Assembly (NCBI RefSeq): GCF_036227105.1
Contig: NZ_CP109434.1
Span: 9,086,501-9,150,500, forward strand
Origin: Amycolatopsis sp. NBC_01488
GTDB taxonomy: Bacteria > Actinomycetota > Actinomycetes > Mycobacteriales > Pseudonocardiaceae
Direction of reading: 5' to 3'
DNA: 64,000 nucleotides
The notes below the pieces were generated by a model, which did not search any database, was not told the DNA's origin, and saw only the letters and a program-made list of their open reading frames with translations. A program made the position numbers and the translations under genes. The first letter of the stretch is position 1. Each line of letters starts with the position of its first letter. This document shows, piece after piece, positions 53,601 to 62,003 of this stretch.

Positions 53601-54750
53601 GGACGGCTTCGGGGAGCGCCTTCTCGGCGACGTCGAGGGCGCTGCGCCGCAGTGCCTTCAGCGAGCGCAGCAGCTGGCGGGTGATGAGGAAGACGACCGC
53701 GACGGCGAGCACCATCGCCGCGAACAGCAGCACCGCGAGCAGGCCCGCGCCGCTGCTGGCCTCGTCGACCAGCTGCGTCGACGTGGCCGACGCCGACGCG
53801 CCCAGTCGGCCGGCGACCTGGCTGATCTGCGTCCGCATCGCCGTCGACGCGGCGTTCCAGTCGGCGGCCGACAGCGCGCGGAAGGCGTCGTCCACCGCGT
53901 TGCCCTGCGCGTTCAGCACGGACTCGACCATCCGGGCCCGGCTCTGCGCCTGCGCACCCTCGGCGATCGCCGCGAAGTCGCGCTGCAGCGTGTCGCCCGC
54001 CGCGGACCGGAAGTCGACGAGCCGGTCGGCCAGCCGCAGCTCCGCGGCGCGCAGCGTGGCGAGCTCGCTCGGCGACAGTGCCGAGCGGGCGATGCCGTAG
54101 GAGACCAGGGCTTGGCTGACCGACACCTGCTCGCCCGCGACGAGCAGCTCGTGCAGCCCGGCCGGCGTGCCGCCGAGGGTGCCGTCGCCGGCGCCCGCGG
54201 TGCCCGCGGTGTCGAGGCCGATCAGCGAACCGGTGATCCCGGAGTAGGAGTTGACGGCCTGGGCCGGGTCGAGCTGGCCGCCGTCGACCTGGCGGCGGAG
54301 GAAGCCGAGGTTGTTGACCTGCGCGGTGGCCGCGCCGGCGGCCCCGGCCACGCCGGGCTCGACCTCCGACGCGCGGGCCTGCGCCGCGGTGAACGGGCCG
54401 ACCGCGGCGTCGGTGGCCTTGCGGGCCGCGGTCAGGTCGGGCGTGCCGCCGACGGTGCCGTCGGTCAGCATCGCCGCGGTGACCGTGCGCTCCTGCTGCA
54501 GCGCCGCGGTGAGCGCACGCGTCTGGCCGCCGAGCGCGACGAGCCGGTCGAGCCGCTGGTACTCGTCCGAGCGGCCGACCTGCCCGGCGATCGTCGTGAC
54601 GCCGAGCACCAGCGCGAGGACGATGGGGACGACGGTGACGGCCGAAAGCTTGACGGGCAGGCTCCAGTCGCGCCAGCGCACGAGGGCGTGCCACGCGTCC
54701 TTCCCCTTGGACCGCCGGGGTGCTCGGCCGAGCAGCTCCCCCACGGGCAC
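50626..54750 (-). CDS. nitrate-sensor-type kinase-like protein, CvnA-like, with long C-terminal tail
   Basis: A 1374-residue membrane protein from GTG 54750, placed four bases after AGGAGAAGG. Helix 1 is about residues 33-55; an extracytoplasmic NIT (nitrate/nitrite-sensing-like) domain covers about 60-310; helix 2, HAMP and a long coiled coil (FVNLSRRSQSLVQRQLQLIEQL) follow. The ATPase domain has LLDNATAFSAPET (N box) and DKGIGMNEAEVAEANTRL (G1). No phospho-acceptor His is evident. The last ~620 residues are low-complexity Pro/Gln/Gly/Ser sequence. They contain two copies of a GLPRRRRGEQLLPGS plus DVRGRL-S/R-SFQQG module. It heads the cvnABCD operon. Confidence 0.9.
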   Translation of the reverse strand: MPVGELLGRAPRRSKGKDAWHALVRWRDWSLPVKLSAVTVVPIVLALVLGVTTIAGQVGRSDEYQRLDRLVALGGQTRALTAALQQERTVTAAMLTDGTVGGTPDLTAARKATDAAVGPFTAAQARASEVEPGVAGAAGAATAQVNNLGFLRRQVDGGQLDPAQAVNSYSGITGSLIGLDTAGTAGAGDGTLGGTPAGLHELLVAGEQVSVSQALVSYGIARSALSPSELATLRAAELRLADRLVDFRSAAGDTLQRDFAAIAEGAQAQSRARMVESVLNAQGNAVDDAFRALSAADWNAASTAMRTQISQVAGRLGASASATSTQLVDEASSGAGLLAVLLFAAMVLAVAVVFLITRQLLRSLKALRRSALDVAEKALPEAVRNIQEGRAQGTDVVPVPVQTEDEVGEVARAFDKVHHQALRLATEQAAMRTGFGSVFVNLSRRSQSLVQRQLQLIEQLERDEEDADQLATLFQLDHLATRMRRNNENLMVLSGAEPGRRSGKPVGTTDMLRAAVSEIEQYQRVQVQPPPPARIVGYAASDLMRLVAELLDNATAFSAPETSVTVASRLGEDGSLNVDILDKGIGMNEAEVAEANTRLTEAGSVDLATSRRMGLFVVGRLASRHRIGVSLHGGKDIVGVRATVVVPPDLVMPVTDGPLTGPIGALQQHPASPAAGNQLPRRPVNGTSRPRPLVPQQPPMGEERWPSASDLAGLSNGHGPAGVRPPSDLEISGTALFAPLPKDDDAPPPRPTLPPVPAVLPLPDPPRSGELPSGKDLFSANETTLSDWWRQATAKPEPAPAPSPAPDRSETTPIFDEMLSAWFREDKPAEKPAPVPAAVSEEPAAAAPEAPAAAEGRSWDFASDENFRTVQQVTKSEPTAFTEKGLPRRRRGEQLLPGSATPPPAAPAAPAPPCSDLPVRDPADVRGRLSSFQQGVTRGRQHARQAAANPQGAGQPGAEFGGQPSAPQATGQAGSARGTGQPGAGFGGQPSASQDSGQPGAGFGEQQPSAPQGSGQSGTAQGSGQAGSAHGTGQPGPEVAGRPSAQPGSAVQPSAQQPGTAAAQADASAQVPGSALQQSFAQGLQPGARRQPTTPETQQDASQSNGLPRRGQQAAASGRQPGAFQPGSPAPQPDVVQPNGQPQHGQRPEAVEAGGLPQPGHRPAAETNGSPQPGAPAASVPDVFQPSQAQADALHQSGEPGTPPEAAEPGALPSRKPRPSRRPSPTPQAGEPDDRPTAFQEPLPGGRPAASPSVLPSRRGAAPAAETPAPRREEAAVEATDEWNFGTDDGWRAVQAVSQSAPATFTSAGLPRRRRGEQLLPGSAGPPTGATAPRPQRDAHDVRGRLRSFQQGIERGRHRTAQAADSNHETLEGE

Positions 54751-55767
54751 CTGACCTTCTCCTGCAACGGTCACGTGAGTGACTCCCTGTCCGGCGTCAT
54801 GGATCCGCGTCGGCGGCGCGGCGTCCCGGCTCGCCGCGGGCCGCGGGACGGTCGTGCCGTCCGCGCCCTGCCGCGTGCCCGGTGCCCTCGCTCGTCCCCG
54901 GCCGCCCGGCCGACCGCGCGCCCGTCGCCGGGCAGGCACCATCCCGCTGTCCCGTGCAAGGGACTGTGCACGTGCACGGCGCAAGTTGCGTTCTGCACGG
55001 TCGTCGAGATCAACTTTATCGGTGCCAATCGATCGCTGCGGTCAGCTGGGCCAAAGAATCGTACCCCCGGCACCCCGCCGGTCAATTTCGTTCCTCGCTC
55101 GGGCGCTGACCTGCGAAAAGTGCTTTCCGAACCGAGAACTGCCCCCGACATTCGACCTCGCTGACCCCGAAGAGGGAATTTCGGTTACCGGAAGCGTCTC
55201 ACCCAGGCATCCGGCCGTCACCCGGTTAGCCCATGCAGAGGGGCATCGTACCCCAGACGATCTACACTCAGTACCCCCATCGAGTGGGTCAAGTCTCAAG
55301 ATGTGCCCGATGTTGTGGCGTTGCCCGCCACCGTGCCCCGACCTGGTGATTTCTTTCGAGACGCACCGCTGACCAGTGGATCTTCGCCGCCGTGCCCGCA
55401 CCCGGGTGACACTCTCCGAGGCGATGTGAGCGCTCCCGGCCACTCCGCGTGACCGGCGCGGACGACCCCTCGACCGGATTAGCTCGTTCGCCGCAGCATC
55501 CGCCGGACGCGACAACGTCGAGTCACAATTCTTTTCATCATTACGGGTGGTCCGTCCGTGATCTTGTAGCGTTCGCCCATTCGACTCTTTCGACAGGAAA
55601 TCGAATACCACACCGGGGAGGACAGTCCACCCGACCGGCCGCCTTCGATGTCCGCCGGACGGCGTAGTTACGATGTTCGCCTCGCAGTCCGCAAGGGCGG
55701 CCCGGCGCCCTGTCCGCAGGCGCCCCGGGGCCCCGCCGCCACGGAGGCACTCTGCCGGAGGCAACCC
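54751..55767. other. 1-kb non-coding gap between divergent operons
   Basis: No convincing gene is seen between the conservon start and the DUF485 gene. Parts are less GC-rich (about 54970-55040 and 55505-55620), so promoters for both directions are expected here. A short CACTC...GAGTG hairpin around 55269-55291 is visible. No known riboswitch was recognised. Confidence 0.45.
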
Positions 55768-56214
55768 ATGTACGACGTCGCGCGCCCCGCGGCCGGCAAC
55801 CCCCTCGAAGAGACCGGCCAGATGCCGGCGCTGTTCACCGGGGACCACCCGTCCGAGGGCCAGCACAGCCAGCACCGCCGGCCCGCACCCCGCTCGGGTC
55901 CCGACTACCCCGCGATCCAGGCCAGCCGCGAGTTCGTCTCGCTGCGACGGCGGTTCCGGGCGTTCGTCTTCCCGATGAGCCTGGCCTTCTTCGCCTGGTA
56001 CATGACGTACGTGCTGCTCGCCGCGTACGCGCACGACTTCATGAGCACCAAGGTGTTCGGCCAGGTCAACGTCGGCATCCTGCTCGGCATCGGCCAGTTC
56101 GCCAGCACCGCGCTGGTCACCTGGCTCTACCTGCGCTACGCGCGCCGCCAGGTCGACCCCCGCGTGGCCGAGCTGCGGGCCCGCGCCGGCCTGCCGGAAG
56201 GGACCCGCCGATGA
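55768..56214 (+). CDS. DUF485 membrane protein (symporter partner)
   Basis: A 148-residue protein (ATG 55768 behind CGGAGG) with an ~55-residue hydrophilic N-terminus and two transmembrane helices (about 72-94 and 107-126): FVFPMSLAFFAWYMTYVLLAAY and ILLGIGQFASTALVTWLYLRY. DUF485 (YjcH-like) proteins accompany acetate-type sodium/solute symporters and are thought to be accessory subunits. Its stop overlaps the symporter ATG. Confidence 0.9.
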   Translation: MYDVARPAAGNPLEETGQMPALFTGDHPSEGQHSQHRRPAPRSGPDYPAIQASREFVSLRRRFRAFVFPMSLAFFAWYMTYVLLAAYAHDFMSTKVFGQVNVGILLGIGQFASTALVTWLYLRYARRQVDPRVAELRARAGLPEGTRR

Positions 56215-57803
56215 CCGCGCTCGCCGCCGAAGGGACCCCGGCCAGCAACCCGGTCGTCAACACCGCCGTGTTCGCGCTGTTCGTGGCGATCACGCTCTAC
56301 GTCGTCTACCGGGCCAGCTCCCGGAACTCCTCGACGTCCGACTACTACGCCGCGGGCAGCGCGTTCACCGGCCGCCAGAACGGCATCGCGCTCTCGGGCG
56401 ACTTCCTGTCGGCCGCGTCGTTCCTCGGCATCGCCGGCGCCATCGCGATGCACGGCTACGACGGCTTCCTCTACTCGATCGGCTTCCTCGTCGCCTGGCT
56501 GGTCGACCTGCTGCTGATCGCCGAGCTGCTGCGCAACACCGGCCGCTTCACGATGGGCGACGTCCTGAGCTTCCGGATGAAGCAGCGCCCGGTCCGCGCG
56601 GCCGCGGCGACGTCGACGCTGGTCATCTCGTTCTTCTACATGCTGGCGCAGATGGCCGGCGCCGGCGGCCTGGTGGCGCTGCTGCTGAACGTCCACTCCA
56701 AGCTCGGCCAGGCGCTGGTGATCGGCGTCGTCGGGCTGGTCATGGTGCTGTACGTGCTGGTCGGCGGGATGAAGGGCACCACGTGGGTGCAGATCATCAA
56801 GGCGACCATCCTGCTGCTGTGCGGCGCGCTGCTCACGGTGTTCCTGTTCGGCAAGTTCGGCTTCTCGTTCTCGAACCTGCTCTCCTCGGCGGCCGAGAAC
56901 AGCCCGCTCGGCGACAAGCTCCTCGAGCCGGGCGGTTCGTACGGCAAGAACAGCACCACCAAGCTCGACTTCGTGTCGCTGGCCCTGGCGCTGGTGCTCG
57001 GCGCGGCGGCGCTGCCGCACGTGCTGATGCGCTTCTACACGGTGCCGAACTCCCGCGAGGCGCGGCGAAGCGTCGTCTGGGCGACGGCGTGCATGTTCCT
57101 CTTCTACCTGTGCACGCTGGTGATCGGCTTCGGCGCGGCCGCGCTGGTCGGCGCGGACGAGATCAAGGCCGCGCCCGGCGGGGAGAACTCGGCGGCGCCG
57201 CTGCTCGCCCTGCACGTCGGCGGGACGCTGCTGCTGGGCATCATCGCCGCGGTGGCGTTCGCGACCATCCTCGCCGTGGTGGCCGGGCTGACGATCACCG
57301 CGTCGGCGTCCTTCGCCCACGACGTTTACGCGAACATCTTCAAGCACGGCAAGGCGGAACCGGCGGACGAGGTCCGGGTGGCCCGGCTGACCGCGATCGT
57401 GGTCGGGGCGCTGGCCATCGTCGGCGGCGTGCTGGCGAACGGGCAGAACATCGCGTTCCTGGTCGCGCTGGCGTTCGCGGTGGCGGCGTCGGCGAACCTC
57501 TCGACGCTGCTGTACTCGCTGTTCTGGAAGCGGTTCAACACCACCGGCACGCTGTGGGGCATCTACGGCGGCCTGATCGCGAGCCTGGTGCTGGTGCTCT
57601 TCTCGCCGGTCGTCTCGGGCGCCCCGGACGCGATCTTCAAGAGCGTCGACTTCGCGTGGTTCCCGCTGAAGAACCCGGGCCTGCTGTCGATCCCGTTCTC
57701 GTTCCTCTGCGGGTTCGTCGGCACCCTCGTCGGCAGGCCGAAGGCGGACGCCGACAAGCACGCCGAGATGGAGGTCCGGTCCCTCACCGGGATCGGCAGC
57801 TGA
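56211..57803 (+). CDS. sodium/solute symporter, ActP/MctC-like monocarboxylate transporter
   Basis: A 530-residue SSS-family transporter with about 13 helices. Family blocks include SDYYAAGSAFTGRQNGIALSG, DFLSAASFLGIAGAIAMHGYDG, LPHVLMRFYTVPNSREARRS and HDVYANIFKHG. It resembles acetate permease ActP and corynebacterial MctC, which import acetate, propionate and pyruvate. Import of short acids would fit a genome rich in acyl-CoA enzymes, but the substrate cannot be fixed from sequence. Confidence 0.9.
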   Translation: MTALAAEGTPASNPVVNTAVFALFVAITLYVVYRASSRNSSTSDYYAAGSAFTGRQNGIALSGDFLSAASFLGIAGAIAMHGYDGFLYSIGFLVAWLVDLLLIAELLRNTGRFTMGDVLSFRMKQRPVRAAAATSTLVISFFYMLAQMAGAGGLVALLLNVHSKLGQALVIGVVGLVMVLYVLVGGMKGTTWVQIIKATILLLCGALLTVFLFGKFGFSFSNLLSSAAENSPLGDKLLEPGGSYGKNSTTKLDFVSLALALVLGAAALPHVLMRFYTVPNSREARRSVVWATACMFLFYLCTLVIGFGAAALVGADEIKAAPGGENSAAPLLALHVGGTLLLGIIAAVAFATILAVVAGLTITASASFAHDVYANIFKHGKAEPADEVRVARLTAIVVGALAIVGGVLANGQNIAFLVALAFAVAASANLSTLLYSLFWKRFNTTGTLWGIYGGLIASLVLVLFSPVVSGAPDAIFKSVDFAWFPLKNPGLLSIPFSFLCGFVGTLVGRPKADADKHAEMEVRSLTGIGS

Positions 57804-57821
57804 GCCCCCGGACGGCCTGCG

Positions 57822-58388
57822 TCACGCGCGCAGGCCGTCCAGGATCACGCTCAACACCCGCTTCCCGTCCTCCGGGCTGCAGTTGCGCACCGCCATCCCG
57901 GCGCCGTGCCCCAGCCGCAGGACGTCCGCGCCGGCGATGTCCGGCCGGACCAGCCCGGCTTCCTGGGCCGCTTCGACGAGCACTCCCGTCGACTCGCGCA
58001 GCCGCTTCTGGCAGTACTGGAAGGTCTCCGAGCCGGAGTCGATGGACTCCTTGAGGATCGTCGCGAGCTTGTGCCGCTCGACGACCCAGGTGACCTGCTC
58101 CCCCAGCCAGGCCTCGAGGGCCTCCCACGGCGGCAGCTCGTCGTGCAGCACGAGCGCGCGGTCGGCGAGCACCGCGATCTCGTCCCGGTAGACCGCTTCG
58201 AAGAGCTTCTCGCGCGTCGGGAAGTGCCGGTACAGGGTGCCGGCGCCCACGCCGGCCTTCTTGGCGACGTCGTCCAGCGGCACGTCGGCGCCGTGCGTGG
58301 TGAAGAGGTCCTTCGCCGTCGCGACGATGCGCTCGTAGTTGCGCCGCGCGTCGGCCCGCATCGGCCGCTCCGTGTCCCCGCCCGGCAT
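57822..58388 (-). CDS. TetR-family repressor of adjacent MFS exporter
   Basis: A 188-residue TetR protein (ATG 58388 behind GAGGAGG). The N-terminal helix-turn-helix is RIVATAKDLFTTHGADVPLDDVAKKAGVGAG with TLYRHFPTREKLFEAVY. The C-terminal domain is about 120 residues. It is divergent from an MFS exporter, with three GGAGA-nnn-TCTCC palindromes between them that are its probable operators. Confidence 0.9.
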   Translation of the reverse strand: MPGGDTERPMRADARRNYERIVATAKDLFTTHGADVPLDDVAKKAGVGAGTLYRHFPTREKLFEAVYRDEIAVLADRALVLHDELPPWEALEAWLGEQVTWVVERHKLATILKESIDSGSETFQYCQKRLRESTGVLVEAAQEAGLVRPDIAGADVLRLGHGAGMAVRNCSPEDGKRVLSVILDGLRA

Positions 58389-58411
58389 CCCGGCCTCCTC
58401 GCCACTTAACC

Positions 58412-58491
58412 GGAGAGATTCTCCGAATTCACTTGCGCATCCGGAGACGCTCTCCATATTATCGGATCACCGGCAAGTGGAGAACATCTCC
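58412..58491. promoter_or_regulatory. three TetR-type operators and MFS promoter
   Basis: GGAGA-nnn-TCTCC palindromes occur at 58412-58424, 58443-58455 and 58479-58491. A -35/-10 pair TTGCGC (58433-58438) and TATTAT (58457-58462) with 18-base spacing reads towards the MFS gene, with the second operator inside the spacer. The first operator is 24 bases from the tetR start, so repressor could silence both genes. Confidence 0.82.
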
Positions 58492-58523
58492 GCTTCTTCT
58501 CTTACTCCTCGGGGGAGTATCTC

Positions 58524-59948
58524 TTGTCCCAGCAAACGATCCATCGTGCGGTCGAGCCTGCGCCGGCCCGCCGCAGCGGGCTGGTCCTCGCGATCATCCT
58601 CACCTGCCAGCTCATGCTCATCCTCGACGCGACCGTGATGAACGTCGCGCTCCCGCGCATCCAGTCCGACCTGGGGTTTTCGGCCACCGGCCTGTCCTGG
58701 GTGATGACGGCCTACAGCCTCGTCTTCGGCGGCCTGCTGCTGCTCGGCGGCCGCGCGGGCGACCTGTTCGGGCGGCGCCGGATGTTCGTCGCGGGCACCG
58801 CCTTGTTCACGCTCGCGTCGCTGGCCGGCGGGCTCGCCGGCTCGGCCACGCTGCTCATCGCCGCCCGCGTCCTGCAGGGCGTCGGCGCGGCCATGGCGGG
58901 CCCGAGCACGTTGGCCCTGGTCACGACCACGTTCTCCGAAGCCAAGGCCCGCGTCCGGGCGCTGGCGCTGTTCTCCGCCATGTCCAGCGGCGGGTTCGCG
59001 ATCGGCCTGATCGTCGGCGGCCTGCTCACCGAGTGGATCTCGTGGCGCGCGGCGCTGTTCATCAACGTCCCGTTCGGCCTGGCGATCGTGCTGCTCGCGC
59101 CGCGGTTCGTGCCCGAGCCGCAGCGCCGGCCCGCGCACCTCGACCTGCCCGGCGCGGTCACCGGCACCCTCGGCGTCGGCTCGCTCGTGTTCGCCTTCAC
59201 CCACGCGGCGTCCGACGGCTGGGGCAACCGCGTGACGCTCGGCTCGCTCGCCGGCGGGCTCGCGCTGCTGGCCGCGTTCGTCGCGATCGAAGCCCGCACG
59301 GCCACGCCGTTGGTGCCCTTGCGCCTGTTCGCCGACCGCAACCGCAGCGCGGCCTACGTCAACTTCTTCCTCGGCCCGATGGCCATGATGTCGATGTTCT
59401 TCTTCCTCACCCAGTTCATGCAGGACATCCGGCACTTCGCCGCGCTGGCCACCGGCTTCGCGTTCCTGCCGATGGCGGCGCTGATCTTCACGATGAGCCG
59501 GCTCGTCCCGCGGCTGCTTCCGCGCTACGGCCCGAAGCCGCTGGCAGTGACGGGCACGCTGCTCATGCTGGCGGGCGTCGGCTGGCTCGCGATGCTGACG
59601 ACGGACAGCACGTACTTCCCCGCGCTGCTGGGGCCGCTGGTGCTGATGGGGCTCGGCGGCGGGCTGGCGTTCGCGCCGCTCAACGTGATCGTGATGGCGA
59701 CCGTGCCGAACGAGGACGCGGGCGCCGCGGGCGGTGTGCTGCAGACGATGCAGCAGGTCGGCAGCACGCTGGGACTGGCCGTGCTGGTCACGGTGTTCGG
59801 CTCGGTGACCCGCTCGTCGAGCGCGACGGGGGCCGCGCTCACCGTCGACGGGATGACCGCCGCGTTCGCCACGGCCGCGGTGTTCGCGGCGGGCACGGTC
59901 CTGGTGGCGCTGACGTTCCGGCGGGTTACAGCTTCCGTCCGGCCTTGA
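58524..59948 (+). CDS. MFS drug exporter, DHA2 family
   Basis: A 474-residue transporter starting at TTG 58524 behind CTCGGGGGAG. The antiporter motifs are present: LDATVMNVALPRIQSDLG (motif D1), GGRAGDLFGRRRMF (motif A) and the motif C region SGGFAIGLIVGGLL. Hydrophobicity suggests about 14 helices, as in EmrB/QacA proteins. It probably exports a hydrophobic drug or metabolite under control of the divergent TetR. The inducer is unknown. Confidence 0.9.
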   Translation: MSQQTIHRAVEPAPARRSGLVLAIILTCQLMLILDATVMNVALPRIQSDLGFSATGLSWVMTAYSLVFGGLLLLGGRAGDLFGRRRMFVAGTALFTLASLAGGLAGSATLLIAARVLQGVGAAMAGPSTLALVTTTFSEAKARVRALALFSAMSSGGFAIGLIVGGLLTEWISWRAALFINVPFGLAIVLLAPRFVPEPQRRPAHLDLPGAVTGTLGVGSLVFAFTHAASDGWGNRVTLGSLAGGLALLAAFVAIEARTATPLVPLRLFADRNRSAAYVNFFLGPMAMMSMFFFLTQFMQDIRHFAALATGFAFLPMAALIFTMSRLVPRLLPRYGPKPLAVTGTLLMLAGVGWLAMLTTDSTYFPALLGPLVLMGLGGGLAFAPLNVIVMATVPNEDAGAAGGVLQTMQQVGSTLGLAVLVTVFGSVTRSSSATGAALTVDGMTAAFATAAVFAAGTVLVALTFRRVTASVRP

Positions 59949-60270
59949 CCCGGTGCGTCACGCGGCGCTCGACGAGGAACGAGACGAATGGGACGCAGCC
60001 GGCCAGCAGCACGAGCACGGTGCCCTTGATCGACCAGCGGGCCTTGATCGCCAGGTCGATGGTCAGCACCAGGTAGATCATGTACAGCACGCCGTGGATC
60101 GGCGAGTAGATCGCCGACGGGGTGGGGTTGCCGAAGCCGTAGCGCAGCACCATCACGAAGCAGAGGCCGAGCAGGCCGACGCCGGTGACGTAGGCGGCGG
60201 TGCGGAACCGGACCAGGGGGCCGGTGAGCGGCACCGCCGTCTGGGCGGCACCTTCGGTGCTGGTGGTCAT
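59926..60270 (-). CDS. DUF3817 membrane protein
   Basis: A 114-residue protein with three transmembrane helices: RFRTAAYVTGVGLLGLCFVM, SPIHGVLYMIYLVLTIDLA and GTVLVLLAGCVPFVSFLVERR. The SPIHGVLY and PFVSFLVERRV blocks match DUF3817. Function unknown. Its stop overlaps the MFS stop by 23 bases (convergent). Confidence 0.87.
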   Translation of the reverse strand: MTTSTEGAAQTAVPLTGPLVRFRTAAYVTGVGLLGLCFVMVLRYGFGNPTPSAIYSPIHGVLYMIYLVLTIDLAIKARWSIKGTVLVLLAGCVPFVSFLVERRVTHRVKAGRKL

Positions 60271-60280
60271 CGGGTCGTCC

Positions 60281-60661
60281 TCACTCTGCGGCCTGCTGGT
60301 CGCGGGCGTTCAGCTCGCGCAGGTAACGGTTGTACGCGGCCAGCTCGTCGTCCTCGTCCGCGGCTTGCACGCCGGGACGGGGACGGGGAGCCGGCACCTC
60401 GGGCTTTTCTTCCACCGGGACCTCGGTTTCGGCCTTCTGCCGGAGCTTGCGGATCCGCCAGAACATGAAGGCCGGGAACAGCCCGAAGAGCGGCCACTGC
60501 AGGACGTAGCCGAGGTTCTGGAAGGTGCCGTTGGCCGAGGTGAAGCGGTCCCACTGCCACCAGGCGAGCCCGCAGCAGACGAGCAGGCTCACCAGGCAGG
60601 TCGCGACGATCGCGATCCGGCGTCCCCAGGAGGAAGAGGCCGGCGGAGGGGAAGCTGGCAC
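60281..60661 (-). CDS. small two-helix membrane protein
   Basis: A 126-residue protein (GTG 60661) with two hydrophobic segments (about 15-36 and 48-68; LQWPLFGLFPAFMFWRIRKLRQ) and an acidic Pro-rich tail ending DDELAAYNRYLRELNARDQ. Similar proteins precede DUF3817 genes in other actinomycetes. No function is known. It lies 10 bases before the DUF3817 gene, in one operon. Confidence 0.78.
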   Translation of the reverse strand: MPASPPPASSSWGRRIAIVATCLVSLLVCCGLAWWQWDRFTSANGTFQNLGYVLQWPLFGLFPAFMFWRIRKLRQKAETEVPVEEKPEVPAPRPRPGVQAADEDDELAAYNRYLRELNARDQQAAE

Positions 60662-60972
60662 GCTCCGACGCTAGCACTGGCCGGCTGAGACCCGGCGCCC
60701 GACCGTGATCCGGGTGGCGCCGCTCTCAGCCCAGGTCGGCGCGGGTTTACCAGCACTTGACCCGGGCTCGGGCTTGCTCGCGCACCGACTGGCCGCACTC
60801 GCCGACCGGAGCCCTGCCGCTCGGGCGGCCTCCGGGTGCGGCGCGGGTTGTCCCCAGCCGCGGCGGATTGTGGACAACCCGGCCGCCCGGTCGCGAAATC
60901 GGGGTTCTCGTCGGTGGGCGCCGATAGACTGGATCCGGGGTCGCCCCCCAGGGACGGGCGGGGGTGTGCGTG
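60662..60972. other. intergenic region, nothing recognised
   Basis: This 311-base gap follows the transglycosylase stop and should include its terminator and the promoter for the membrane-protein pair. No strong hairpin, repeat or gene was found. Confidence 0.45.
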
Positions 60973-61887
60973 TCAGCCTTGCTTGTGCACCGACTGCGCG
61001 CCCTTGGCATACCCATCGGCCAAGCCGAAGACCTTCTGCGCGTACTCCGTCGAGTTGTTGTACGACAGGATCCCGGCCCACCACCCACTCGGGCTCGCCA
61101 TGTCGCGCCCGCCCGCGCACAGGTACCGCGCCGCCGCCAAGGCCGCGTCGTCGATCTGCTGGGGGTCGCCGAGGCCGTCGCCGTTGCCGTCGGAGGCCCA
61201 CTTGCGCCAAGTGCTCGGGATGAACTGCATCGGGCCGACCGCGCGGTCGACCCCGGGGTCGCCGTCGTAGCGGCCGCCGTCCGTGTCGCCGATCGCCTGG
61301 ACGCCCGACGAGCCGTCGAGGGGGACGCCGATGATCGGCTTGGACGGGCGGCCGTCGGCGCCGAGCACCGCGCCCGCGTACTGGCCGTGGTTGGACTCGA
61401 TCCGGCCGATGCCGGCCAGCGTCGCCCAGGAGATCCGGCACTTCGGCTGGTCGGCGCGCATCGCCAGCTCGGCGTTGCCGTACGCGGACAGCGCCCGTGC
61501 CGGGACGCCGGTGACCGCGGCGACCTGGTTCGCCCACTGGGAAAGCGTCGCCGGCCCTGTGTTGCGGGCCTGCTGGGGAGACGTCTGCTGGTCGGCCCCG
61601 CCCGCGACGGCACCGCCGGCCGGGGCGACCGACCCCGGGCGGACGTCGGCCGCCTTGACCTGCAGGGCGGGGATCTCGGTGGTGAGGGGGCTCGCCTCCG
61701 GCGTCGACGCGCGGGTGACGAGCCAGACCCCGCCGCCGGCCACGGCCAGCACGGCGAGGACCACGATCAGCCGGGTAAGCACCGCCACGCCCGAAGAGCG
61801 CGGCGCCGGTGCCGGTGCGGCGGGGGCGGCTTCCTCGACGCTCGCGTCGATCGGGTCGTCCTCGTTCTTTCCGGTCCTGATGCGCAC
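60973..61887 (-). CDS. lytic transglycosylase, SLT_2/MltB-like
   Basis: A 304-residue cell-wall enzyme (GTG 61887 behind CCGGAG). It has a short cytosolic N-terminus, a signal anchor at about 37-58, a Gly/Ala/Gln linker and a C-terminal transglycosylase domain. The catalytic Glu is expected in LAGIGRIESNHGQYAG, with VGPMQFIPSTWRKWASDGNG and LAAARYLCAGGRDM following. It cleaves peptidoglycan glycan strands outside the membrane. The leader upstream has features faintly like a c-di-AMP riboswitch (see findings). Confidence 0.9.
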   Translation of the reverse strand: MRIRTGKNEDDPIDASVEEAAPAAPAPAPRSSGVAVLTRLIVVLAVLAVAGGGVWLVTRASTPEASPLTTEIPALQVKAADVRPGSVAPAGGAVAGGADQQTSPQQARNTGPATLSQWANQVAAVTGVPARALSAYGNAELAMRADQPKCRISWATLAGIGRIESNHGQYAGAVLGADGRPSKPIIGVPLDGSSGVQAIGDTDGGRYDGDPGVDRAVGPMQFIPSTWRKWASDGNGDGLGDPQQIDDAALAAARYLCAGGRDMASPSGWWAGILSYNNSTEYAQKVFGLADGYAKGAQSVHKQG

Positions 61888-62003
61888 GAAACTCCGGTCC
61901 TCCAGCGTGTGTCGACGAAGTGTCAACGAGCCCGCGCAGGTTAGCGTTACGCGGGTCGTCCCGATCGTCTCACCACGCCGGTTCACCCGGCCGAGTGGAA
62001 AGG

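Noticed and set aside
61888..62003. Calling the transglycosylase leader a riboswitch feature
   Set aside because: The length is too short and only two partial motif matches were seen, so it is kept as a low-scored finding only.
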